DNA of 64,000 bases from Aurantiochytrium sp. KH105 (Eukaryota; Sar; Bigyra; Thraustochytrida; Thraustochytriidae). The notes beneath the pieces were generated by a model that was not told where the DNA came from, made no database searches, and was given only the letters and a program-made list of their open reading frames with translations. Positions 10,901 through 19,245 of the stretch are shown here, in pieces. The stretch is from positions 124,001 through 188,000 of the forward strand of contig BGKB01000080.1 of NCBI GenBank assembly GCA_003116975.1, given 5' to 3'. The position numbers were made by a program, and so were the translations under genes. Within the stretch, counting starts at the first letter, position 1. The number at the start of each line of letters is the position of its first letter.

Positions 10901-13900
10901 CAGCAGATGCCGCGATCGCCCTCGCGCGGGCTCCAACCTTTGGTATTGCGCTGAGTGTGCGAATGATTTTAACGCCTCTTCTCAAGCGTTGGCAGGTGAC
11001 GCGAGCTTCACTCGGCGAAGGAGGCGTCAATCGTGGCACGTATGCTCATCTTCGTCAATTTGGAATCGAGGCGCTCGCGCCTGCCAAGCTCACGGCGCTC
11101 CTTGACAAGTTTTGCTCCATTTTAGATGGCGGCCCTGCTCGCTCGCGAACAGATCTTGTTTTGCCCGTCCACGCCCCCGCTGTGAAGGTGATTCGCTACA
11201 TTACAGCACGCGCTGGTCGCATGGTCGCCACCGAGCTTGTTTTTCCAGCTGCTTTCAAGGCGCTGAGCAAGACATTTTTGCAGAATGATGCAAGCGAGGA
11301 GGAGCGCATCCAGGCGTCCGTCCGGCGGATGGACGTGCTTTCATTCTTCTCGTGCGTACTTTCAATGTTAGAAGAAGAAGATCTTTATGCGTGGTTTCTG
11401 GAGCGTTCCGAGCTACGTGAGCTGCTGGCGGCGCAGCCGGGCGAAACAGTTGAGGATCAGCTTGCAAGTGTCTACGTCGCGGTCCTCTTAGGGCTTGTCG
11501 TGAGCCATGTGGGCCACCATGAAATTGCCCCGGTTCTGGAGGCGAGCGCAAATGCTCTCCGCGCGGCCGCAGCCCCTCGATGTCCTCCGGGTCAGCTATG
11601 GATGGCGCGCTTTATTTTTGCAGCCTTTGAGGCCCGTTGGGGAGAAGAGCGAATTCGAGCGTACTATCCAACGCTAGCTCCTTCTAATCTGCGCCGCTGT
11701 CTTGCAATTCCGGATTCTTATCGTGAGCCAGGGCCACCGCAGGTTGCAGCTCCGCGGCAGGACCAAGGTGTTGGCAAGCTAGAGCTGACGCAAGATGCGC
11801 CGCGGGACTGTGTCTTTGATACCGGCATCAACAATGACAACGGAGATCCCTGCAGTCCGTCAGGGGGCGCGCACGAAGACATGGAAGCTGCTGTTGAAGT
11901 TGGCGATGAATTCGAGGACGAACTTGGTGCAGAGGAACTTTTGCTGGTCGAGACTAGTCCTGCGCGCGCGGTGGGCGCCTCCACATCGTTGTCGTCATCT
12001 TTGCCGACGGCAGAGCCGCTAACCGCTACTTCCTCCTTGCAATCGTCGCAGTCACTCTCTTCATCAACAAGTGTGCCACCTCATCCGATGTCCCCTCCGT
12101 TGCCTTCAGGAAGCCAGTCGTCGGGGACTGAGGAGGTAACTCAACCTCGAGATACACCACCAACTTTCGTGCGAGGGACCCAGAGAGAGTCTCCCTCCAA
12201 CGGCACACGCGCAAGCGGAAGCGTAAGCCGCGACACGTTGCGGCGGACACTTTCGGCAGCAGTGAACAGCGATGAGGTTGGAGTGCGCGAAGGCGAAGTC
12301 GAAGAGCGAGATGCTCGTCAAGAGAGCGAGGCTCGTGCTGGACTCGAAGAGCAAGCTCGCATGGAACGAACCTGGCTTCTTGGTCCTGATTTAGGAAGCG
12401 AATCAACGAGCTCCGCATCGGCAGTTCCTGAGGTATTCGCGAAGCGCCGCAAACGAGGAACGCTTCGAGGTGCTGTCAGCCACGTGCTTCGCGCACATCA
12501 GACTGCAATCATAACGATTGAGGCAAACAGTGACGAAACGCTTCTGGCAAGTACCTCCCGAAGTTCTTCCGTGAAGCTATTCTCGATTGCTGGAAAACCG
12601 CGCGAGGTAGCAAGTTTCCGGAACGCGCGTCCCGTAAGTGGACTGCGTTTTCTCGAGCTTGGACGTAAATGTATCTTATTGGACGGGGCGGTACGACTCT
12701 GGGACGTCGAGTACGGCCACGAGCGTTCTCGTGGCGCTGAGGGGAATTTCGTGGCAGGCTCGCCTCCACGCTTGCGCACGGTCCCCATTGGCGTAGCGCA
12801 TCGGCCAGTCCTGACTGTGCAGTCTGCAGGACAGCAGTCACTTGCGAACGAGAACGTTATATGGGCATCCACGATTGCAGGTACGGTCGATTGCCTAGAC
12901 TTTCGGGTTCCTGGACACACGGTGAGTTCGCATCAGCTTCCGGCAGTCGATGAAAGTCCATCAACGGTGCCATTGCAACGCTCACAGGCGCATCAGGCCT
13001 CCTCGGCGTCCAACGGTGGGTTTTGCGCGAGCTCCATTGTGTGCGGCGGAAGCTTCTCAGGTGGCTGGATTGCAGCAGGACGAGCCTCGGGCCATGTGTC
13101 TGTGCTGGACGCACGAACAGGCGGATCTTTGGCACATTGGAAGGCTCACGAGGGCGGAGTTGTTTCACTTCAGGCTTTGAATTTGGTGCAGCCTGTGATT
13201 CAGACCGACGAACTTGTGCACGAAGCGGCGGCGTACCAGCTACTGTCAATAAGCGCCGAAGGTTCGGCGCGGGTTTGGGACGTGTCCCGCCAAGGCGGCT
13301 TTGAGAATGCTGGCGACGTTCCGTGGAATTCGCAACGTCGACCCGCGTGTCGCATTCGGGTTGTTGGGCTCCCTCGGGCAGCTCGTTTTTCTCGCGTGTT
13401 GGCACCCCAAGTGTGGCCAAAGAGACCGACAGGAGGTCTCGCGCAAGGAAGCGCGAGTCAGATGCAAACGCTATCTCAAGAGCAAGCTCAGGTGGACCCT
13501 TTTGGTTTACCAAGACTTTCATCTCTGCTTGGCGGCGGAAGTGGTCAGCAGGGCCATTTGGGAGGAAGATCGATGTCACCAAGTCTGGCCGCCGGGTCCC
13601 CTTCCTCTGTTCGCGAACGGTCTGCTTCTGCAGATGTCGCTACGCCAGCGGCTCTATTTGAGGTTCCGGTCTTGGAAACGAGTCCTAGTACCGCCGAAAG
13701 CGGCGTTTCGGGCACAGGTGTGTCCCGAGGTGCGGAAGATGGCACTGTCGCAGAGAGCGCCCCCCTCGCGCAAGACACCTTGGAGGCGGCGTCCAGTTTG
13801 CGACGCAGCGAGAGCGCCGGATTTGGCAACACCGCGAGCGCTCTCGATGATTTGACCGCGCGCTTCGCGCGTGTCTCGGGTCCAAACGCAAGCTTGCAAG

Positions 13901-14286
13901 AGGGTGGTGCTCCACCGGGACCGCAAGACGCCAAGTCCAGTGTGATGAGCCCTCCTTCCCCTTCGCGTGGGGGGAACAATCGCCGTGGTGGTCGCGTTTA
14001 CGTTTCGATTCCACAATGCGACACAGCGAGCATTTGGTCTGAAACCGCTACGCAAGGACGAAGTCCTACGAAGCTTGTTATTGGCGCAGACAATCGCATT
14101 TCGGTTGTTACTCTTGAAATGCGGGCAAGGGCGACAGAAGTTACCGCCAAGCCCGTGGTTTTGCGAGACTTTAAAGGCGAAGGCATCGGTCGTGGAGCCC
14201 TTCGAATCGGTGCGCTTCGCGTGCTCCCAATGCGGGGCCTCGTGCTCGTTGCCGGTGACAACGGATGCATCCATTCGGTAGTTTAA
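7996..14286 (+). CDS. WDR81-like BEACH and WD40 protein
   Basis: 2,096 residues from an ATG in good context. Residues about 380-402 (FLHKQGLFHGRLCPQNV) look like a degenerate kinase catalytic loop. A BEACH domain starts near residue 500 (WRDLTQSKYRLAKGD) and runs to about 720, with the conserved YIYMARVTP and P-E-F-F regions. A kinase C-lobe-like piece (DCFALGCIAAEMYLRQPLL) follows at about 739-757. A helical middle of about 700 residues leads to a low-complexity serine/acidic stretch (about 1,270-1,480) and C-terminal WD40 repeats (about 1,490-2,095). BEACH near the N-terminus, kinase-like pieces and a WD40 end is the WDR81 arrangement. WDR81 acts with WDR91 on endosomes to limit PI3P and in aggregate autophagy. 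The same role here is inferred from family membership. It ends in TAA. Confidence 0.82.
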   Translation: MSLKRLVQAQLGVEGAVFPHDADFAGSTREEVERADTDTARNGVDGTASDPDVEPVANLKKGEQAGETSTARPASEKTSARPLTSGKAQCLVEGVVRDKEQTISLVDPTTKCAVVTVFALGKPALDSTIRTTHKPNCTTDLQATDSDFVNRPQIHNVESTHAHDHGDEDAATADAADGGSVARAFALAEQTGALTGQMAGESLCDFLEEVVDLERWYTDECASDDDLRDAHPLSTPVESKLAADLPVKIHQLDNAQNVDYETPIRLRDHVQRVLNALYEEAEIAHVDDDASLAFANAITHPAMRQRHMNWLPIWSVIESSQALFVTCGWTPHTLESMIKFNYQSLRPSTLPSKRPPRLGELSLSAVDVASDEPLRFVMYQLVRAVSFLHKQGLFHGRLCPQNVNITGDLWVWLHPPLDIPVPRLLRTLDAASPWLLPASKSTLSEGLTEAWRQGRVSNLDYLMAVNAAAGRHLADANFHPVIPWVTDFSSSDLDDPEQTHWRDLTQSKYRLAKGDDQLDITFCNSPTPHHITESLSEITYYIYMARVTPLATLRSVVRSNFEAKEYPASMARMYEWTPDECIPEFFFDASVFSSMHADIDLPDLGFPKWCRDASDFVRWHRAALESTHVSRSLHHWIDLNFGYKLAGEAAVASKNVTLPLSSMPKHRLRKSPGFVQVFTEAHPAREVENAGNARGDMDNFERGARFERFFGPMIAPTYTKLESEKDRADACLDVARCQADDCFALGCIAAEMYLRQPLLTSSRRHALLSRDEAVAVDLILPELRRLPRRVRDFVGRALTAPKLDALLDLVGETVFPDWFAAVYDFLSASQHCRTWLERFYWVKKELGPLLERVSDDPSERKRALNLAMPSVLAIMLEANDEVRASMPIELVLIAGPLLDVRELLPTVVETYESMQAKEQWSLLLPALEAKTCMRVLEYVGATTFANLYPPLLVETLRSSTAPANVRTAAADAAIALARAPTFGIALSVRMILTPLLKRWQVTRASLGEGGVNRGTYAHLRQFGIEALAPAKLTALLDKFCSILDGGPARSRTDLVLPVHAPAVKVIRYITARAGRMVATELVFPAAFKALSKTFLQNDASEEERIQASVRRMDVLSFFSCVLSMLEEEDLYAWFLERSELRELLAAQPGETVEDQLASVYVAVLLGLVVSHVGHHEIAPVLEASANALRAAAAPRCPPGQLWMARFIFAAFEARWGEERIRAYYPTLAPSNLRRCLAIPDSYREPGPPQVAAPRQDQGVGKLELTQDAPRDCVFDTGINNDNGDPCSPSGGAHEDMEAAVEVGDEFEDELGAEELLLVETSPARAVGASTSLSSSLPTAEPLTATSSLQSSQSLSSSTSVPPHPMSPPLPSGSQSSGTEEVTQPRDTPPTFVRGTQRESPSNGTRASGSVSRDTLRRTLSAAVNSDEVGVREGEVEERDARQESEARAGLEEQARMERTWLLGPDLGSESTSSASAVPEVFAKRRKRGTLRGAVSHVLRAHQTAIITIEANSDETLLASTSRSSSVKLFSIAGKPREVASFRNARPVSGLRFLELGRKCILLDGAVRLWDVEYGHERSRGAEGNFVAGSPPRLRTVPIGVAHRPVLTVQSAGQQSLANENVIWASTIAGTVDCLDFRVPGHTVSSHQLPAVDESPSTVPLQRSQAHQASSASNGGFCASSIVCGGSFSGGWIAAGRASGHVSVLDARTGGSLAHWKAHEGGVVSLQALNLVQPVIQTDELVHEAAAYQLLSISAEGSARVWDVSRQGGFENAGDVPWNSQRRPACRIRVVGLPRAARFSRVLAPQVWPKRPTGGLAQGSASQMQTLSQEQAQVDPFGLPRLSSLLGGGSGQQGHLGGRSMSPSLAAGSPSSVRERSASADVATPAALFEVPVLETSPSTAESGVSGTGVSRGAEDGTVAESAPLAQDTLEAASSLRRSESAGFGNTASALDDLTARFARVSGPNASLQEGGAPPGPQDAKSSVMSPPSPSRGGNNRRGGRVYVSIPQCDTASIWSETATQGRSPTKLVIGADNRISVVTLEMRARATEVTAKPVVLRDFKGEGIGRGALRIGALRVLPMRGLVLVAGDNGCIHSVV

Positions 14287-14416
14287 GGGTCTTTTCTAGT
14301 TTTATACTTATTTCGATTTAGAATATTTGCGAACCTTACGTCCCGTTCCATTCTTGTGTTAAAGTTAGCGCACGCGCACTCTCTTGTACTTGTAGCATGG
14401 GTTTGAAAGAGATGAT

Positions 14417-15259
14417 TCATCGCTGCGTGGAGCGCGCTTGTTTGTGAAGTTCGAGGATGCGAAGCTCCTCTTGCAGATTGTGTAATTTTGACTTAAGAGC
14501 GGTTTCTTCGCGCTGCTCTCGGTCCGCTTGGTCGACAAGACCTTTCTTGAGACGGATATTGAGGTCACGATAGACGTCAAGCACAGCAACGACGCGAGCA
14601 AGGCTCTTGACAGCCTCTTCTTTGAGAACGGGGCGTGCGAGGAGTTCGAGATACTTTTTCTTTGCCTGTACCGCGCCCGCTTTCCAGTGCTTTGAGTCGA
14701 AAACCTCTTCAAGAGGTACGATCGTTGATTGTTCGAAAGCATCTCGATGTGTCTTTACGCTTTGCTCCCAAATTTCAAAGATGTCCTCGTGTTGAATAAA
14801 TTCACGGAGTTTTTCGTCGTCCTTGTTCAGGTCAAGTTCGTCTTCGGTCTGACCTTGTTTGGCGTCTTGATCGTCTTCGTCTTCACTATCACTTTGATCG
14901 TTTTTGTCATCCTCGATTTGATCTCCGCGAATTAAAGGAAAGCCAATTGACTCTTGCTCTTTGACGGCCTGGACGAGAGCCTCTGGCTTGATGGGCAAAC
15001 CGAGTCTCTTGAGCTCTCGCTTCTTCGCGCGAAGCCACTCTTTCTTTCGGTCTTGATGGTTGCGCTCCTTGACTCCGTCGCAGAACTTGCGTAATCGTAC
15101 TTCATGCTCGGCGTGGAACTCGACGGCAGCTAGCATGGCATACTTGAGCTCCCGACGCCGCCGTTCGAGGCTCTTGTTTGGCTCACGCTCTGCGTCAATG
15201 TCTTCGGGATCGTAGGGGTCCGCATAGACCTGCGCCTTGGCGCGTTTGAAGAAGCCCAT
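14417..15259 (-). CDS. Coiled-coil protein of unknown function
   Basis: I do not recognise this 280-residue protein. The open frame extends upstream to 15,379, but its first ATG is at 15,259 (MGFFKRAKAQ), so I start there. It is highly charged and helical: basic (residues about 28-100), then an acidic linker (DQSDSEDEDDQD, about 120-150), then a coiled coil (about 150-275). The basic stretch KKEWLRAKKRELKRLG recalls nucleic-acid or cytoskeletal binding helices, but no named domain is visible. It faces the BEACH gene tail to tail across 130 bases. Being long, uninterrupted and of the same base composition as its neighbours supports a real gene. Confidence 0.65.
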   Translation of the reverse strand: MGFFKRAKAQVYADPYDPEDIDAEREPNKSLERRRRELKYAMLAAVEFHAEHEVRLRKFCDGVKERNHQDRKKEWLRAKKRELKRLGLPIKPEALVQAVKEQESIGFPLIRGDQIEDDKNDQSDSEDEDDQDAKQGQTEDELDLNKDDEKLREFIQHEDIFEIWEQSVKTHRDAFEQSTIVPLEEVFDSKHWKAGAVQAKKKYLELLARPVLKEEAVKSLARVVAVLDVYRDLNIRLKKGLVDQADREQREETALKSKLHNLQEELRILELHKQARSTQR

Positions 15260-15713
15260 GATGCAGGCATCATCCAGCGTCTGACGGAAGCTTCCGGCTC
15301 TGCGTCGCGAAAGGCATCGATCGATCGCGGAGACAGACCCTGCCTGGAATCGATCGTGGTGGGTGTTCTCCACTTGCACACCGACGAAGTTGAATATTTC
15401 CGTTGATCGTCGAACTGTGGGAAAGCAGGGATCTATCCCTTTGAACGCACGACTTGGAGCTTACGGGTCTAAGATATCATGATTCGAGCGTGCGAGCGAG
15501 AGAGCGAGTGATGAGTGTGTATGGCGTCTAGGAAAGAAGCCATCGATGTCGGCAACAGGTCTTTCGCATGATTGTAAAAGAAAAAAATATGATTAACTCT
15601 GCACTATGCGATCTTCGTCGTGGCAATTTGCATAAAGGCACCAGAACGCAATCGATTTTCAACAAACAAAAGGATTCGATGTCGCATGAGAGCCATAAAT
15701 ACAAATACTTTTT
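15260..15713. other. Intergenic region, nothing recognised
   Basis: 454 bases between two minus-strand genes: the 3' side of the phosphoesterase and the 5' side of the coiled-coil gene. It is more AT-rich than the genes near 15,570-15,710, which suits 3' UTR and termination. I see no gene or repeat. Confidence 0.5.
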
Positions 15714-17222
15714 TTATGCGTCAGACACAAGGAACTGATCTACAATCTCACCATCAATCGTCTTGAAATAGCAGTACGCTGGTGCCTCAGCATCGAGTGA
15801 GCCGATGGGCAGCTCGCAAAAGAGCGCTCCGAATGGATATCCTTGGCCGAGACCAGTCTTGGCGTCAAACTCGATGAGCTCAGACGAGGTTGTGGGTCTG
15901 CCGGACACTTCAGAGTAGAATATTTTACCACCCGGATCTGTGTCCGTGAGCATGTGCAGGGGGTGCACTGCTGCGAGGTGGGCTCGACGTTCAAAGTTCG
16001 ACTTGCACGGAACGCTCACGGAGTGACCACCGAGACCAGAGACGACCGCAAAATTATTTCCAGGGCGCGCATAGAGTAGCGGAAGATCCTCGTCTTCGGT
16101 CATGGTGGGCATGTCAAACTTGTAAGGTTGCTTGAAAGACGACATTGTATGCGTTCGTACATAGTAGTGCTCGTGGCCCGTGAGAACAACAGCGCCCGCC
16201 GCGCGACAGTCGTCATAGGCAGCCTCGAGCTCGCTCGAGCCCATTACGTCGGGCGGATCGCGAAAGCCGACCTGCATGAGCGTAAATGGAGCATGCCACA
16301 TGCAAAAGGTCCAGCGCGAGGCTGGAAAGCTTTCTCGGAGTCTGAGCAGGGCATTGCGCAGGAAAGCACGGTTCTCCTTTAGCGTGTCCATGCGGTCTGA
16401 AAGATTAGAGAGCACGAACGAGACACCTTTATAATGACAGGCAAGCTGACTTCGCGAGGGCGTGGCAAAGGGACATACAACGCCATTCGCGCGGAGGATC
16501 TCGTCTCGCTTTACGACATAGTTTTCCCACTGCTCCCCCTCGACAGCATCGGGTTTTCCACGGCGAGATTTGGGTATTTTCATTTCGTAGTTGCCCGCTG
16601 AGAAAAAGTATGGAAAGTCTGCTCCGAGAATAGAGGTCATTTGTGTCTGCCAGCGACTCACGTCTCCTGTGTAATCAATATCCCCGGGGTGCAAGACCAT
16701 GTCTGCATTTTCGTCATGAATGAGGCGCAGCACGCGCTTCGTGGCCTCATTGATTGCCGAGTCCGCAAAAATAGCTACGCGGGTGACGTTTCTTCGCGTA
16801 ACGTTTGTATCGACGACGAGGAGGGGCTCCGGGTACCCCGTGTACATGTTAGATGGGTCACGCAGGTGCTTGGAGAAGGGATCGTCTCGTTGCTGCGCGG
16901 CATACATGAGCGCTGCGGTGGCAAAGATAACGCCAACTGTGAGCAAATAGACGCATGCAAGCGCCGAATGATAATGGATCCAGATCATGGCACGATTGGC
17001 CGCGCTGCGCGCTCCCGAGCTGTTTGCCTTGCGCTTGGGGCAGTACTGCTGCTGCTGCTGTTGCTGTTGCTGCTGGGAAGGTCCAGCCGTGACGGGGAAG
17101 TGCTCGCCGTTGTCGAGCGCAAACCCAAAGCTGCTGGGGAGAACGGGCCAGATGGAACCGTCGGAATTCGCGCTGGCGGCTTCCGCGTTCGGTTCCGGAG
17201 GCTGTATGAGCGGCGATTCCAT
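15714..17222 (-). CDS. Membrane-anchored metallophosphoesterase, purple-acid-phosphatase-like
   Basis: 502 residues from the ATG at 17,222; the frame also opens upstream from a GTG. The N-terminus is cytosolic-looking with ten glutamines (residues 50-59). A single hydrophobic segment at about 87-109 predicts a type II membrane protein with an extracellular or lumenal enzyme domain. Metal-ligand motifs in order are FADSA (D154), GDIDY (D181, Y184), GNYE (210-213), MWHAP and GHEH, the calcineurin-like/PAP series. The histidine usually found in GNHE is tyrosine here. The substrate is unknown; phosphate monoesters or nucleotides are plausible. It diverges from ASF1 across about 970 GC-rich bases. 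It ends in TAA next to an A/T-rich stretch. Confidence 0.83.
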   Translation of the reverse strand: MESPLIQPPEPNAEAASANSDGSIWPVLPSSFGFALDNGEHFPVTAGPSQQQQQQQQQQYCPKRKANSSGARSAANRAMIWIHYHSALACVYLLTVGVIFATAALMYAAQQRDDPFSKHLRDPSNMYTGYPEPLLVVDTNVTRRNVTRVAIFADSAINEATKRVLRLIHDENADMVLHPGDIDYTGDVSRWQTQMTSILGADFPYFFSAGNYEMKIPKSRRGKPDAVEGEQWENYVVKRDEILRANGVVCPFATPSRSQLACHYKGVSFVLSNLSDRMDTLKENRAFLRNALLRLRESFPASRWTFCMWHAPFTLMQVGFRDPPDVMGSSELEAAYDDCRAAGAVVLTGHEHYYVRTHTMSSFKQPYKFDMPTMTEDEDLPLLYARPGNNFAVVSGLGGHSVSVPCKSNFERRAHLAAVHPLHMLTDTDPGGKIFYSEVSGRPTTSSELIEFDAKTGLGQGYPFGALFCELPIGSLDAEAPAYCYFKTIDGEIVDQFLVSDA

Positions 17223-17404
17223 GAGCACGGCTTGCTGGACAAGGCGTCGAGCTTGAGCGGAGGCGGTCGGTCTCCGGGGCCTCGCAGGAGCCCTCGCACG
17301 CCGTGTCCTCGCCAGGGGGCCTGTTCAGCCAGCTCGAGCTCTCCTCGCTCCGCCTCGCCTCGCCTCGCCTCGCCTCGGCTGCAGCGACGGGCGGCCGCGG
17401 GCAA

Positions 17405-17430
17405 GCGAGCGAGCGAGCGAGCGAGCGAGC
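17405..17430. repeat. (GCGA)n microsatellite
   Basis: Six or so uninterrupted GCGA/GAGC units in the upstream region of the phosphoesterase gene. Confidence 0.9.
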
Positions 17431-17559
17431 ACTAGCGCGGGCGCGAGAGCGTCGCGCGTGCGACGGGCCTGGGCAAGGCCGGCTGGGCTGGGCCACGGGG
17501 ACGGGATTGTACACCTGGCCAAAGGATGACGCACGGCCCCTCGCGCCCTCCGCGCGCGG

Positions 17560-17674
17560 ACGAGCGGACGGGCGGACGGGCGGACGGGCGGGCGGGCGGG
17601 CGGGCGGGCGGGCGGGCGGGCAAGCTGGCGCCGCCGCTCGGCCGGCCGGGAGGGAGGGAGGGAGGGAGGGAGGG
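17560..17674. repeat. GGGC and GGGA arrays, G-quadruplex-capable
   Basis: GGCGGAC units run into (GGGC)n up to about 17,621, and after a short spacer (GGGA)n fills 17,648-17,674. Many G3 runs separated by single bases satisfy the usual G-quadruplex pattern on the plus strand. Confidence 0.85.
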
Positions 17675-17744
17675 TCGGCCGGGTCCTCCGTCTCTTCTTT
17701 CTTTGCCTCTCTCCGCGGTGTCGACGCGCGCGCGCCGCTTTGTT

Positions 17745-17820
17745 CCACTTGCGCCGCGCATTCTCCACTTGCGCCGGCGCCCCGCAAGTGGGCTATGCGC
17801 CCCGCAAGTGGGCTATGCGC
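17745..17820. promoter_or_regulatory. Phased CACTTGCG/CGCAAGTG element cluster
   Basis: CCACTTGCGCC occurs at 17,745 and 17,765, and CGCAAGTGG at 17,783 and 17,803. Both pairs have exactly 20-base spacing and the two pairs are inverted to each other. The second pair lies in a perfect tandem 20-mer (17,781-17,820). A related cluster lies upstream of HslU. The binding factor is unknown. Confidence 0.5.
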
Positions 17821-18192
17821 CCGCCGCGCCGTCGCTTGACCGTTTGGCGGGCGGGGCGGTTTCGCGAGAAGGGACCTAAAGGGAGGGCCAGGTACCGGGA
17901 AAGGGACCTATAGGCGTTCCGCCGGGGCGTTCTTTTCGGGCCCCGGCGCACGGGGGGCGAGGAGGGCCGCGTTCCAAGGCGGGGGAGAGGCTAACGACCG
18001 CGAAAGGCCGGGCGGCAGAGACCAAACTAACGACGGAGGCCGCGGCTTGGGCGAGAGCCGCACGGGAGCGCGCGCGCAGCGGGGCCGGCAGCGGACGCGG
18101 GCAGGGCGTGCGGCGCGAAGAGGCTGGGCTCGACGGCGCGATTGCCCTGGTCTGTTCTCCGGATTGACGTGGAGGAGAAGCGGTGAGGCGCG

Positions 18193-19245
18193 ATGGCGTC
18201 GGTGAATGTGACGGATATCAAGGTGCTCAACAACCCCGGCGCGTTCACGGACGATTTCAGGTTCGAGGTCACCTTTGAGTGCGTCAAGGAGCTGAGCGCG
18301 GACCTGGAGTGGCGATTAACCTATGTAGGCTCGCCCGACAGCGAAGACTGTGACCAAGAGCTCGAGTCTGTGCTGGTCGGGCCCGTTCCGCTGGGCGTGA
18401 ACCGCTTCGAGCTCGTGACGCCGCCGCCGGACCATACGAAAATTCCGCGCGATGACCTTTTGGGCGTCACTGTCTGCCTGCTGGCCTGCTTGTACAAGGA
18501 CAAAGAGTTTATTCGCGTCGGCTATTATGTGAACAACGAGTACGACGACCCCGATGCTGAGAAACTCAAACCTAGCGAGGATCAGCTCGGCATGGCCATC
18601 GAAGACAGCGACAACGAGGACGAGGAGGAGGAGGACGACGAAGAAGAAGAGGAGGAAGAAGAAGAGGAGGACGAAGACGATGACGACGATGATGACGACG
18701 ACGACGAGGAAGAAGATGATGAAGATGATGAAGAGGGTAACGAGGGAGATGAGGCTGGAGGCGAAAACACAACCGACGCCCCGAAAAAGAAAAAGCAAAA
18801 GAAGGCCAAGAAGAAGAGCAAAAAGGCAGGGGACGCTGGTGCAGGCGAGGATGAGGACGCCGCTGCACCAGAAGAAGCTGAAGACGAGGAGAACGACAAC
18901 GAAAACGACAAGAGTGCGGCAGGAAAATCGAGCGCCGAGGCGTCGGGAGACAACCTTCGTGGATCCAGCTCATCTCGCAACCGCGTCAATGCTCCGGAGG
19001 AGGCCCCTCCAGCCAAACGCACCAAACACGACGGAGACGGCGACGGCGACGAGACCGAGACCAAACCAGAGAGCAGCAGAAAGGAGACCGCCACTGCCGA
19101 AAAGGACGGTGAAGAGAATGACAAGGAGGTCACCACGAAGCCGGAGAGTCTGCAGCTTCCGGCCAAGTTTTCCGTGGATAAGATTAGGCGGCATATTCTT
19201 GATGACAAGCCGCGTATCACGCGCATCATGATTGACTGGGAATAA
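18193..19245 (+). CDS. ASF1: Histone chaperone ASF1
   Basis: The first 155 or so residues are the Asf1 immunoglobulin-like domain: ASVNVTDIKVLNNPG at the start, then the FEVTFEC strand, DLEWRLTYVGSP, VGPVPLGVNRFEL, DLLGVTVCLLACLYKDKEF and RVGYYVNNEYDDP. This domain binds histone H3-H4 in the nucleus and hands it to CAF-1 and HIR during replication-coupled and independent assembly. A long tail follows: an unbroken acidic run of about 50 residues (about 140-190), a KKKKQKKAKKK basic block and more charged sequence. The short end ITRIMIDWE is hydrophobic and may be a binding peptide. At 350 residues it is longer than human ASF1 (about 200) and resembles yeast Asf1 in having an acidic tail. Start at the first ATG (GCGATGGCG). 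Confidence 0.97.
   Translation: MASVNVTDIKVLNNPGAFTDDFRFEVTFECVKELSADLEWRLTYVGSPDSEDCDQELESVLVGPVPLGVNRFELVTPPPDHTKIPRDDLLGVTVCLLACLYKDKEFIRVGYYVNNEYDDPDAEKLKPSEDQLGMAIEDSDNEDEEEEDDEEEEEEEEEEDEDDDDDDDDDDEEEDDEDDEEGNEGDEAGGENTTDAPKKKKQKKAKKKSKKAGDAGAGEDEDAAAPEEAEDEENDNENDKSAAGKSSAEASGDNLRGSSSSRNRVNAPEEAPPAKRTKHDGDGDGDETETKPESSRKETATAEKDGEENDKEVTTKPESLQLPAKFSVDKIRRHILDDKPRITRIMIDWE

Larger units (their letters stand above)
17223..18192. other. GC-rich divergent promoter region, phosphoesterase / ASF1
   Basis: About 970 bases of extreme GC content between divergent genes. It carries (GCCTC)n at about 17,351-17,378, (GCGA)n at 17,405-17,430, GGCGGAC/GGGC arrays at 17,560-17,621, (GGGA)n at 17,648-17,674 and a phased CACTTGCG element cluster at 17,745-17,820. 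Several long frames cross it, but they translate to arginine/alanine/proline repeats and I do not call genes. Confidence 0.7.

Noticed and set aside
17303..17839. Frames across the phosphoesterase/ASF1 promoter
   Set aside because: They are translations of (GCGA), (GGGC) and (GGGA) arrays.
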